From Hahellaceae bacterium (GTDB lineage Bacteria; Pseudomonadota; Gammaproteobacteria; Pseudomonadales; Oleiphilaceae), in assembly GCA_024234505.1 (NCBI GenBank), contig JACKOD010000004.1, positions 396,001-460,000 on the forward strand: a stretch of DNA of 64,000 bases. The letters run 5' to 3'. The notes under the pieces are model-generated. The model was not told the origin of the DNA. It searched no databases and saw only the letters and a list, made by a program, of their open reading frames with translations. Position 1 is the first letter of the stretch. Each line of letters starts with the position of its first letter. Shown here one piece after another: positions 18,275 to 27,174 of the stretch. A program made the position numbers and the translations under genes.

Positions 18275-20470
18275 TTAGAGTTTTCCGATAATAAAATTGT
18301 ACATATTGGTGATGTCTTCGCTGATTTCTTCGGGCGGCATCAGGTCGATATAGGCTTGGAGTTTTACTGGGTCCAAGCCTTCGCCATCGGTGTTAATCAG
18401 CGGGTTGATAATGTCTTTGACGTTCAACCTGCGAATATCATCGTTATCACCAGGGTTATTGGGCTGCAGGTGATTGCGCTGCGCAATATCACCATTGTTT
18501 ATTTGGCCTAGTAGATTGTGGTGCGCCAATGCGGAATATGAGAGCAAATAGTTTTTGATTTCGCGGCGCTTCCACGCGAGCAAATAGGGTGTCACCCTCA
18601 TGCCTTGCGGCCAGCGAATGGCATTCAGCAAGTCGCGGTACACTTGGCCGTTCACTTGAACGCCATTGGCGGCATTCCAATCGAGGGCGGCCTCATCCCG
18701 ATCACAAATCATAAAAATTTGGGTTGTGACCAAGAGGGATTCGATCTTGCTTAGGCCGTGGAGCCAATCAATCTTGCCCTTGCCAAAAGTTTCGTTAGCA
18801 GTAGCGTAGCTGGATGACTTTTTCATGGCATGCACAGCGGCTAGACGGTTTATATCTAGCCCTGCACGTGCCGCAAGTTTGGTAAAAATAATCCAATCGT
18901 TGTAATCATCTAGTAAGGCGATGTTCGGTAGCTTGCCACACACTTCAAATTCCACTGATTTCGCCCGTGAAAGTACACTCAGTCGATTGATCAATTGCTT
19001 GATTTTGTTGTCTTCGCTGATTCTGCCTTTTTCAACCACTTTAAGGTGCTCAATACGATTCTCTTTCGCTGAAATGGAATCGAGTAAGTGTGTAGTGGTG
19101 ATGGCGTGGCCTTGGATGCTGTGGAGAAGCGCCCATAACTTTTCGACGTTTTTATAGTGAAGGTGTGAGTCTGCTTCATCGAAGAGGAACAGGGTATTCC
19201 CAGAGTCGAACAGGTCGATTAGCGCATACAGGAATAGGAGCTGGTATTCCCCATCACTAAGCTGGTCTAGCTCGATATTGTTATTGAATACGAGTTGACA
19301 ACGTGGCTTATCGATAAAGTAGTTGTTATCGGCGGCCTGAGTGAAAAAGGCCACTTCCGGGTCCCAGTTGGTAGCCATGGCTTGTACGTTGGGCTTACCG
19401 GCTTCCGCTTCATCATCTCCCGCCTGGAGTTGCCTAGGGTAGTCGAAAGAAACCCGAATTAAGCCATTGGACGTGAGATCGACGGTTCGCTTTCGCAGGG
19501 GCTCTTCAAACTCATACTCACGGGATATCAGGTTGGTAATAAAGCTTTCCAGTGAGCGAAAATATGGCGTCGCACGCAGAGTATCGGCCTCGCCGCGTTC
19601 TTCTCGCTTGAGTGCATCTTGCACACGTGCAATGTAGTTTTTATCCACTTTAAAGGCGCATTTGAAGATTGTACTCAAATCGTCTTTATCTGGCTGCGAC
19701 TCATTGACGTATTCCTGTTCCACCAGGAAAGACCGAACTTTGCCGTTGCGTTTAATGGCTGTGGCTAAAAAGATCAGCAGCTTTGACCAGGATTTATCGA
19801 AATAGAAACAGTCGAGATTGAGGCCGCGCCCGGCTTGCCTTTCTCTTTTCAAATAAGCACTGAATTTTTCTGAGTAGTTCTCGTTCTGGCCAGATGAGAA
19901 GCACACGACCTTAAGATTTTCATGATCCCGCCCGGCTAATCGTTGTTCAAACACTGACTGCAAAATACTGGATTTGCCTGAGCCATTCTCGCCGATCAGC
20001 GTAGCGACCTTATCAATCGTTAAGGTTTGTACTTGTCTATGTAAAGGGTTGGGGCTAAGTTCAGTTCCATTGGTTAGCTCACGTGGTATAGCTGGTGTTG
20101 TAGTTGTTTGAAGGCCGCGAGCAAGTGCGCGGGCTTGCCACCAAAAGGCCATGGAGGCATCTTTGGTGGTGCCAAGGCCGGATAGCTCAATCAACGCTGG
20201 CAGGCGCTCACGTGCCAATTCAGTAACGCCAGTTTGCTCGTAGCGGTTCAGAACAAAATGCAGGAATTGTTTGGCTTTTTCCTGTTGGTACTGGTCAAAG
20301 AAGGCGTTATTCCCTCGCACTGCTTCCACTCGTGATTTGCGGGTAGCCATGGGTTGTTCAAAGGCTAAAAACGCCAGCAGATCGAACATGTCGCAGTCGT
20401 CGGCTTCGAACATGCGGCGCAGGGTCGAGAGCTGTTCTTTGTCAAAGCCAGCTTGTACCAGTTTGGCCAA
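18275..20470 (-). CDS. HsdR C-terminal domain fused to ABC-type ATPase with TOPRIM-like tail
   Basis: The open frame codes 731 residues, but position 20470 is a TTG inside hsdR sequence. Real starts could be ATG 20413 or ATG 20152 (MAFWWQARAL). Residues 1-105 are the helical C-terminal domain of HsdR (FEADDCDMFDLLAFLAF). After them comes an SMC/OLD-type ATPase: Walker A GENGSGKSS, signature LSDGEYQLL, Walker B LFLFDEADSHLH, then TTTH. The last third resembles a TOPRIM domain (ALLDDYNDWIIF, IFMICDRDE, KRREIKNYLL), although the usual acidic Glu is replaced. The ATPase-TOPRIM pairing recalls OLD, Gabija and PARIS-type effectors. Whether it is made alone or as an HsdR fusion cannot be settled here. 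Confidence 0.8.
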   Translation of the reverse strand: MAKLVQAGFDKEQLSTLRRMFEADDCDMFDLLAFLAFEQPMATRKSRVEAVRGNNAFFDQYQQEKAKQFLHFVLNRYEQTGVTELARERLPALIELSGLGTTKDASMAFWWQARALARGLQTTTTPAIPRELTNGTELSPNPLHRQVQTLTIDKVATLIGENGSGKSSILQSVFEQRLAGRDHENLKVVCFSSGQNENYSEKFSAYLKRERQAGRGLNLDCFYFDKSWSKLLIFLATAIKRNGKVRSFLVEQEYVNESQPDKDDLSTIFKCAFKVDKNYIARVQDALKREERGEADTLRATPYFRSLESFITNLISREYEFEEPLRKRTVDLTSNGLIRVSFDYPRQLQAGDDEAEAGKPNVQAMATNWDPEVAFFTQAADNNYFIDKPRCQLVFNNNIELDQLSDGEYQLLFLYALIDLFDSGNTLFLFDEADSHLHYKNVEKLWALLHSIQGHAITTTHLLDSISAKENRIEHLKVVEKGRISEDNKIKQLINRLSVLSRAKSVEFEVCGKLPNIALLDDYNDWIIFTKLAARAGLDINRLAAVHAMKKSSSYATANETFGKGKIDWLHGLSKIESLLVTTQIFMICDRDEAALDWNAANGVQVNGQVYRDLLNAIRWPQGMRVTPYLLAWKRREIKNYLLSYSALAHHNLLGQINNGDIAQRNHLQPNNPGDNDDIRRLNVKDIINPLINTDGEGLDPVKLQAYIDLMPPEEISEDITNMYNFIIGKL

Positions 20471-22387
20471 GAGTTGTTCGCGAAGGTCTGGGTCTGACCA
20501 TATATCCCGAAGCTCATCAACGCTTGTGAACAGGCCTGGCAGTTGTTGAATTAACCGTTCAACAAACTCCTGAATAGTAAGGGTTTTCCATTTTCATCGA
20601 TATAGCGGGTTTCAATATCGATGACCTTAAGCTCACGGTGCTTGCCAAGTTTTACCTTTAATCTCGGGCGCGGCTCACCTGGCTCTGGTTCTGGCCCGTC
20701 GCCGCCTTCGGGCGGCTCTGGCGTGTAGGGTGGCGGTGTCGGTTCTCGGGTTCCGCCTGGCTCCGGAGCTTCGGGCTCGCCATCCCATTCCTCATCATAA
20801 AGTTGTTGGTCGCACCCCGAAAATCCACGATGGTGAAGTAGTCCTTACCATCAAAAACTCGGGTACCGCGCCCCACAATCTGTTTGAACTCCACCATCGA
20901 GCCGATGGTTCGATCCAGCACCACATTGCGGACATTGCGGGCATCGACACCGGTAGTGAGCATTTGTGATGAGGTAATAATGGTAGGGATGTCTTTGTCG
21001 TTGTCCTGGAATTTTTCCAGCAGTTCGCGGCCGACCTTGCCTTCGTCGCTGGTGACTCGTACACAGTAATGCGGGTCTTTTACTGCTTTGTATTTGTTGA
21101 TCATGTCGCGCATGGTCAGCGCGTGGTTTTAGTTCTCACAAAAGACGATGGTTTTTCCAGCGGGTTGATGTTTTGTAAGATGGCTTTGGCGACGAGTTCT
21201 GTGCGTTCATCAACAATAATTTTGCGGTCATAGTCTTCGACCTGATACAAATCCTGACCAGATTCACCTTCGACGATCACGTCATCTTTGGTGAGCACCA
21301 ATTCATCCAGATTGGTTCTAACTCGCTTAACTCGGTAGGGGAGTCAAGAAGCCATCATTGATCCCGTCTTTTAGTGAATAGACATAAGCAGGCTGACCAA
21401 AGTATTCATAAGTGTCTACGTTGTCTGTGCGTTTCGGAGTGGCGGTTAACCCCAGATGCACGGCGCTACTGAAGTGATCGAGTATGGCTCGCCAAGAGCC
21501 TGCTTCGTTGGCAGCGCCACGGTGACACTCATCGATCAACACCAGATCAAAGAAATCCTTGGGATAGGCTTTGTAGTAGCCATCAATGTTTTCTCGCTCC
21601 GCAATCGCCTGATAGATCGCGAAAAATATGTGTGCGTTGGTTGGCACCACACCATTGCGTTTACGTACTTCTTCCCCGTTGATTTTGATCAGGTCTTTTC
21701 ATAGGGGTTGAAGGTGTTAATGGCTTGGTCGGCCAGGATATTACGGTCAGCCAGAAACAGAACGCGTGGCCTGCGTGAACCGGGATTATCTCGGTTCCAG
21801 CGTGCCTGAAATACCTTATGAACAATTTGAAAGGCGATGAAGGTTTTACCGGTACCGGTGGCCAGTGTGAGCAAAATGCGGGATTTGCCTTGACCGATGG
21901 CATCGGTAGCGGCATGAACAGCCAGCTCTTGGTAATAACGTGGCTGCATAGCCCCTTCTAAATGGAAAGGGACGTTTCTTAACTCCTGACTTAAATCTGT
22001 TGTTTCTCCGGCATAACGCCTTTCCAGCTCAGCAGGCGTTGGGTAAAACTCAATGTAGTCCCTTTGCCTGTTTCCAAATCGAATTCGTAGGTTTGTTTAC
22101 CGTTACTGGAATAGACGAAACGAACACGGAGTTTGTTCGCATAGTCAATGGCCTGTTGCAGGCCTTTGGTTGGAGTGCTCGGATTCCTTTTTGGCCTCTA
22201 CTACAGCCAAATAACGGTTGTCTTTGTGAAGCAAGTAATCCACGAAGCAACGGCGCCCACGTACTCCTCCGGCCATCTTTCTACCGTCGGTGAAGTAATG
22301 CTCCCGAATGATATTACTCGGCTGCCAGTCCGCTGCACGTAATGCAGGATCGATATAATTTGCTCGGGTATCTGCTTCAGATGCCAT
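20153..22387 (-). pseudogene. hsdR: hsdR, type I restriction endonuclease, frameshifted
   Basis: The coding sequence begins MASEADTRANYIDPALRAADW (ATG 22387, overlapping xre by 11 bases). It shows the nuclease motif DYLLHKDNRYLAVVEAK, helicase motif I ATGTGKT, motif II DECH, motif III LTATP and motif VI IVGRGTR. The reading frame is broken about seven times: near 22175, 22062, 21697, 21339, 21157, 20808 and 20578. Most breaks are one-base gains or losses in G, A, C or T runs of three to six. There is also a TAA where CAA is expected in ENQNHALT (near 21130). The C-terminal domain continues in the frame of the ATPase ORF. Restriction should be lost unless the breaks are sequencing errors; the downstream genes are intact. 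Confidence 0.85.
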
Positions 22388-22616
22388 CAGGCCACTCCTT
22401 TTCCTGTGTTTTTAATACGTTTTGAAGCTCAAACAGGTCGCCTACCTGGCACTCAAACAACAGGCAGAGCTTTTCAATGGCTTCCAAGTCCACTTTCTGG
22501 GCCGTTTCTTTATAGAGTAAGGTCACCGTGGCCCGGCTTAGCCCCGTTTCTCTGGCAACGTCGGCAATACGCATCTTGTGCTCGCCCATCATGCGGGCGA
22601 GATGGCAGCGGATCAT
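22377..22616 (-). CDS. XRE-family HTH regulator of the defence operon
   Basis: 79 residues. MIRCHLARMMGEHKMRIADVARETGLSRATVTLLYKE contains a Cro/CI-type helix-turn-helix, and a short tail (EAIEKLCLLFECQVGDLFEL) is typical of small YozG/Xre regulators. It is the first gene of the operon and overlaps hsdR by 11 bases. Such C-protein-like regulators often control R-M expression from operators in front of their own gene. A symmetric array of TTACGC/GCGTAA hexamers lies 140-200 bases upstream and is the obvious candidate operator. Confidence 0.9.
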   Translation of the reverse strand: MIRCHLARMMGEHKMRIADVARETGLSRATVTLLYKETAQKVDLEAIEKLCLLFECQVGDLFELQNVLKTQEKEWPDGI

Positions 22617-22755
22617 GGCTGTGCCTCTGGCTGGTAATCAAGTTATCAGAATAACAAAGGAGCATACCATGACTTTGATATTTGCCTAGCATTTTGTGAG
22701 TTGAAATTGAATTATGCAGGGCTGATTTTTAAAAATTGGACAAAGTTTTTCTAAA

Positions 22756-22813
22756 TTACGCGGAGTTACGCGCCATATGCGTAATTACGCAAACCATGCG
22801 TAATCGCGCGTAA
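22756..22813. promoter_or_regulatory. mirror-symmetric array of six TTACGC/GCGTAA hexamers
   Basis: The order is TTACGC (22756), four bases, TTACGC (22766), seven bases, then the perfect palindrome GCGTAATTACGC (22779-22790), seven bases, GCGTAA (22798), four bases, GCGTAA (22808). The hexamers and their spacings are exactly symmetric about 22784/22785, while the spacers themselves are not complementary. This looks like a multi-dimer operator for the xre product, in an otherwise gene-free stretch of about 420 bases (22617-23039). I see nothing else definite in that stretch. Confidence 0.7.
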
Positions 22814-23039
22814 TTTATATCTCACGGCGGAATAGTGGGGGCAAGAGCGGTGTGACAATGCGTACAGGTGCTATCGCAGGTACAGGTTTGGGTTGCTGTG
22901 AGTAGTAGTTGAGAGGAGGTTGTTGCGAGAGGATTTTGCTATTTGGCGTGCGGCCAATTCTGCTTACCTATGGAAGCATAACCTGGCCAAAGCGGCCACA
23001 TTATGGTTTCAATACCATGCAGATTCTACGCTTTAAGAA

Positions 23040-23116
23040 TGGTGGGCCTTCCCAGACTTGAACTGGGGACCTGCCGATTATGAGTCGGATGCTCTAACCA
23101 ACTGAGCTAAAGGCCC
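23040..23116 (-). tRNA. tRNA with CAU anticodon (Met, or Ile2 if lysidine-modified)
   Basis: The minus strand reads GGGCCTTTAGCTCAGTTGG onward, with acceptor stem GGGCCT/AGGCCC, D-loop AGTTGGTTA, anticodon loop CTCATAA, T-arm containing GTTCAAGTC and an encoded CCA end; 77 bases in total. The anticodon stem has one weak outer pair. CAU can be elongator Met or the tilS-modified Ile2 species; I cannot separate these with certainty. Its 3' end faces the defence island, a common integration geometry. Confidence 0.92.
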
Positions 23117-23189
23117 AAAACGTATGCATTTAATGAAGGGCGCCTATAATACTTCAGGAGCGACTCAATGCAAAGTCCTGATTGATGTG

Positions 23190-23230
23190 AAATTAAAGCA
23201 AATGGGCCTGAAATTGATCACAGGCCCATG
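23190..23230 (-). terminator. Rho-independent terminator of rpoD
   Basis: ATGGGCCTG pairs with CAGGCCCAT around a ten-base loop. On the minus strand it is followed by TTGCTTTAATTT, about ten bases after the rpoD stop. Confidence 0.75.
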
Positions 23231-23240
23231 CTTTTGAGGG

Positions 23241-25085
23241 TTATTCGTCCAGAAAACCTCTAAGGTGATCCGAGCGACTGGGGTGACGCAGCTTGCGGAG
23301 TGCTTTGGCTTCAATCTGACGAATCCGTTCGCGGGTGACGTCGAACTGTTTGCCCACTTCTTCCAGCGTATGATCGGTATTCATTTCGATGCCGAAGCGC
23401 ATGCGAAGCACTTTGGCTTCACGAGCGGTCAGACCTGCCAGCACTTGCTTGGTCGCCTCCCTCAAGCCTTCAGACGTGGCAGAGTCCACAGGAGATTCTG
23501 CGGTAGAGTCTTCGATGAAATCTCCCAGGTGTGAATCTTCATCATCACCAATCGGGGTTTCCATCGAAATAGGCTCTTTTGCGATCTTCAGCACTTTGCG
23601 TATTTTGTCTTCGGGCATATCCATTCGTTCACCCAGTTCTTCGGGTGTTGGCTCGCGGCCCATTTCCTGCAGCATTTGCCGGGAAATACGATTCAGTTTG
23701 TTGATCGTTTCGATCATGTGAACCGGGATACGAATGGTTCGTGCCTGGTCGGCAATCGAGCGGGTAATCGCCTGGCGAATCCACCAGGTTGCATAAGTAG
23801 AAAACTTATAGCCGCGACGATATTCGAACTTGTCTACCGCTTTCATCAGGCCGATGTTGCCTTCCTGAATAAGATCCAGGAATTGCAGACCTCGGTTGGT
23901 GTATTTCTTGGCAATAGAAATAACCAGACGCAGGTTGGCTTCAACCATTTCCTTTTTGGCGCGGCGTGCTTTGGCTTCACCAATGGAGATGCGGCGATTG
24001 ATTTCCTTGATTTCTGCAACATCCAGTGCGGCATCTTTCGATAGTGCTGTAATTTTTCGCTGTAATCTGGAGATTTCATCGCTACGTGCGGCGATTGCAG
24101 CGCCGTATGCATGACGACTGTTGGACAGGCTTTCAGACCAGTCCTGATTGGTTTCATTACCGGGGAAGAATTTGATGAAATCCTTCCGGGGCATTTTGCA
24201 CTGACGCACGCAGATAGACATGATCGAACGCTCATACTCGCGCACCTGTTCATTAATGCGGCGAATTCTTTCGATCAGAACATCGAACTGCTTCTGAGCC
24301 AGTTTGAAGGGCGCAAACAGGGTGCCCAGCTCAGCCAGTGCTGCAATGCCTTCCTTGCTGCTGCGGCCTTTCGCAGCCACGATGGCTTCAGCCTTTTCGG
24401 CCATTTGACGCAATGCCTCAAAGCGCAAACGACACTCTTCTGGATCAGGGCCGGATTCGACTTCGTCGGTGTCAGATGAGTCGTCACCGTCCTCTTCGTC
24501 ATCATCGGGCGCATCCGCAGCGGCGGCTTCCGGCAGGACGGGGTCGGTTTCTATGGCAGGGATGTCAGCGGCGGCATCCGGATCAAGGAATCCGCTGACA
24601 ACATCGCTCAATCGGCCTTCTTCCGCCACGATGGTATCGTAGGCCGAAATAATGCCCGAAATAGTGCCCGGGAAATGGCCCAGTGCCGACATGACATCGC
24701 GCAGCCCTTCCTCGATACGCTTGGCGATTTGAATTTCGCCTTCGCGGGTCAGCAGTTCGACGGTGCCCATTTCCCGCATGTACATGCGCACAGGGTCCGT
24801 GGTCCGGCCGACATCAGATTCAACAGCCGCTAACGCAGCAGCGGCTTCGGCAGCGATCTCATCATCTGCCGAATCATCTTCATTCATTAACAACGTATCG
24901 GCATCGGGTGCAACTTCACACACGCGTATACCCATATCGTTTATCATTCTGATAATATCTTCTACCTGATCGGGATCAGCGATATCTTCAGGGAGGTGGT
25001 CATTTACTTCTGCGTAAGTCAGGTAACCCTGTTCTTTGCCTCGCGTTATTAGATCTCTCAAACGGGATTGCTGTGAGCCTGACAT
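23241..25085 (-). CDS. rpoD: RNA polymerase sigma-70 factor RpoD
   Basis: 614 residues from ATG 25085 (MSGSQQSRLRDL), with AGGGTG ahead; a GTG at 25091 is less likely. Region 1.1 begins QSRLRDLITRGKEQGYLTYAEVNDHLPEDI. Region 1.2 has GRTTDPVRMYMREMGTVELLTREGE, followed by a long acidic non-conserved region. Regions 2 (FLDLIQEGNIGLMKAVDKFEYRRGYKFSTYATWWIRQAI), 3 and 4 (TREAKVLRMRFGI, VTRERIRQIEAKALRKLRHP) follow. It is the housekeeping sigma factor. The neighbours dnaG and rpsU are those of the classic macromolecular synthesis locus, in reverse order here. Confidence 0.98.
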   Translation of the reverse strand: MSGSQQSRLRDLITRGKEQGYLTYAEVNDHLPEDIADPDQVEDIIRMINDMGIRVCEVAPDADTLLMNEDDSADDEIAAEAAAALAAVESDVGRTTDPVRMYMREMGTVELLTREGEIQIAKRIEEGLRDVMSALGHFPGTISGIISAYDTIVAEEGRLSDVVSGFLDPDAAADIPAIETDPVLPEAAAADAPDDDEEDGDDSSDTDEVESGPDPEECRLRFEALRQMAEKAEAIVAAKGRSSKEGIAALAELGTLFAPFKLAQKQFDVLIERIRRINEQVREYERSIMSICVRQCKMPRKDFIKFFPGNETNQDWSESLSNSRHAYGAAIAARSDEISRLQRKITALSKDAALDVAEIKEINRRISIGEAKARRAKKEMVEANLRLVISIAKKYTNRGLQFLDLIQEGNIGLMKAVDKFEYRRGYKFSTYATWWIRQAITRSIADQARTIRIPVHMIETINKLNRISRQMLQEMGREPTPEELGERMDMPEDKIRKVLKIAKEPISMETPIGDDEDSHLGDFIEDSTAESPVDSATSEGLREATKQVLAGLTAREAKVLRMRFGIEMNTDHTLEEVGKQFDVTRERIRQIEAKALRKLRHPSRSDHLRGFLDE

Positions 25086-25309
25086 AGACACCCTATAGGT
25101 AATTGGTGGTCAAAAATAAACCGACATTATAGCACAAAACGCGAAATACGTTCCACTTGCGAACTTCCCGTTATGGGGATGGTCGCGGCGAATTTCAAGG
25201 GGTAATGTCGCTATATTGTCAATTGGTTAAGTGTTCAATTCTAAAAAAAGCTCGCTTAATGCGGTGTGTTGTACCTGTGCTGATGTGGTCGCTACAGGTG
25301 TTTCGCTCA

Positions 25310-27049
25310 TTAGTTTGATAGCGATTTTAATTCGTCCTTTTCTGCATCGGATAATGGCCCCAGCATCTGCTTGTCTATTAACTGATTCTTTCGTTGCTGT
25401 TGGAAAAAACGCGCCAAAAGCTCTTCTGCTTCATGAAGTGCTGCCTCTTTGGCGGGGATGAGTTCGATGCCATCGAATAGATTATAGAAGGTTTCTCGAG
25501 GCTTGCTTTGTTGTGTGAGCGTGCACAAAAGGGTTTGCGTGTCGGAGATGTCGCTGTCTCGCAAGAAATTGGCAAAAGCGAGCGCTTGTGTGAATTCGTC
25601 GGCGTCTGTTATTGCTGAAAGCTTCTCTGCAAACTGGGCGGCTTTTTCCGGATAGAAATAGAGTGCAAGGCAGATGCATTGCGCCCGCTGGCGTTTGACC
25701 GGGATAACTTCCGCTGGCGGGGCGGGCGGAGTGTAAGATTTTTTGTCCTTGTTGTTTTTCCATGAGCCGTTTTTGCCGTCGCCCTGTTTGCGCTGTGCCC
25801 AGGTGTTCGTGAGCTGGTGAAGTTGCTCCTTCATTGCGCTTCGGATAGTCGGTGAGGCGATGTGTGCCAGATCGGCACTTGCGCGTTCTTTTAATGCGCC
25901 TTTGTGCTCGGGTATGCTCAGATCAAGTCCCTGGCTATGCACTTCAAAAAAGAAACTGGATAGCGGCTTGGCTTGCTGTACCCGTTCGTCGAATCTGGTT
26001 TTGCCTTCTTTGCGGATAAGTGTGTCGGGATCTTCTGTTTCGGGTAGCAGCAGAAAACGCAATTCCACGCCATCTTGCATCAGGGGGAGGCAGTTGCGCA
26101 TGGCCTTGATGGCCGCATTAAATCCTGCACTGTCGCCGTCGAAGCAAAAAACCAGATGTCGCGAATGCTTAAGTAATGTGGTTAGGTTGTCTTGGTTGGT
26201 CGCCGTGCCAAGTGTTGCCACGGCATAGTCGATGCCAAACTGTGCCAGTGAGACAACGTCCATATAGCCTTCGACGACCAGTAGTTGCTGGATTTTTCGT
26301 TTTTGCTGGTAAACCTCGAACAGACCGTAAATTTCATTGCTCTTATGAAATATGGGGGAGTCTGGCGAGTTAATGTACTTCGCTTTGTCGTTACCCAGGG
26401 TTCTGCCACCGAAGCCAACGGTTTTTCCACGGGTGTTGCGAATAGGGAAGACGATTCTGTTTTGAAACAGGTCGAAAGGGGGGCCATATTCCGTAGAAAC
26501 GAGTCGGGCTTCGACGAGGGCGCTAAATTGTTCCGGGAGGCAAATTGGCGCCAGGTTGTTGCGTTGAGGGGGGGCGAACCCCAGTCTGTAACGGGCAATA
26601 ATTTCCTGGTTTAAGCCTCGTTTGGCGAGGTAGGCTCGTGCGTGCTCGCTTTGGCTGTGTTGCAGCAGTTGTTGTTCGTAGAAGTCTGCCGCCAGTTCCA
26701 GTGCATCTTGTGTGACGCGAGTTTGTTGTAGTTGTTTCAGTTCGCCGGGTTGGCGAGGGATTTCCATGCCTGAAGCTTTGGCAAGTTCCTCTACCGCTTC
26801 GTTAAATGAAAGATTGTCGAACTCTCTAAGAAAGCTGATGGCATCCCCATGCACGCCGCATCCGAAACAGTGATACATGTTTTTGTCTGGCGTTACGTAG
26901 AATGACGGGGTTTTTTCTTTATGAAAAGGGCAGCAGGCTTTAAAGTTGGTCCCGGACCTTTTGAGGGGGACTCGCGCGGCGATCAGTTCGACGAGGCTGG
27001 TGCGGTCGAGAAGCTCATCAATAAAACCTTGTGGTATTAGTCCACTCAC
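25310..27049 (-). CDS. dnaG: DNA primase DnaG
   Basis: 579 residues if started at GTG 27049 (MSGLIPQGFIDELL), matching the family's usual MAGLIP start; GTG 27055 is two codons longer. The zinc-binding motif is CCPFHKEKTPSF...HCFGCGVHGD. The TOPRIM core includes VVEGYMDVVSLAQFGI and VFCFDGDSAG. The C-terminal helicase-binding domain is present. It synthesises RNA primers on single-stranded DNA during replication. It uses a GTG start, consistent with the known low expression of dnaG. Confidence 0.96.
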   Translation of the reverse strand: MSGLIPQGFIDELLDRTSLVELIAARVPLKRSGTNFKACCPFHKEKTPSFYVTPDKNMYHCFGCGVHGDAISFLREFDNLSFNEAVEELAKASGMEIPRQPGELKQLQQTRVTQDALELAADFYEQQLLQHSQSEHARAYLAKRGLNQEIIARYRLGFAPPQRNNLAPICLPEQFSALVEARLVSTEYGPPFDLFQNRIVFPIRNTRGKTVGFGGRTLGNDKAKYINSPDSPIFHKSNEIYGLFEVYQQKRKIQQLLVVEGYMDVVSLAQFGIDYAVATLGTATNQDNLTTLLKHSRHLVFCFDGDSAGFNAAIKAMRNCLPLMQDGVELRFLLLPETEDPDTLIRKEGKTRFDERVQQAKPLSSFFFEVHSQGLDLSIPEHKGALKERASADLAHIASPTIRSAMKEQLHQLTNTWAQRKQGDGKNGSWKNNKDKKSYTPPAPPAEVIPVKRQRAQCICLALYFYPEKAAQFAEKLSAITDADEFTQALAFANFLRDSDISDTQTLLCTLTQQSKPRETFYNLFDGIELIPAKEAALHEAEELLARFFQQQRKNQLIDKQMLGPLSDAEKDELKSLSN

Positions 27050-27091
27050 GAGCACTCACTTCACTTGTTGTATTGCTGTGTGCATTTAAAG

Positions 27092-27117
27092 CAAAAACCC
27101 CGGCAGGCCGAGGTTTT
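27092..27117 (-). terminator. Rho-independent terminator between yqeY and dnaG
   Basis: AAAACCTCGGC pairs with GCCGGGGTTTT on the minus strand around a two-base loop and runs into TTTTTGC. It could cap yqeY or attenuate read-through into dnaG. Confidence 0.7.
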
Positions 27118-27174
27118 GTGTGTTCTGCAAGACTAATCTTCGCAGTTCTTTGCCGGATATCGAGTTGCCTGAAT

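Noticed and set aside
20153..22387. Phase variation of hsdR by homopolymer slippage
   Set aside because: The affected runs are only three to six bases long, there are several of them, and a nonsense codon is present; a single switch could not restore the gene.
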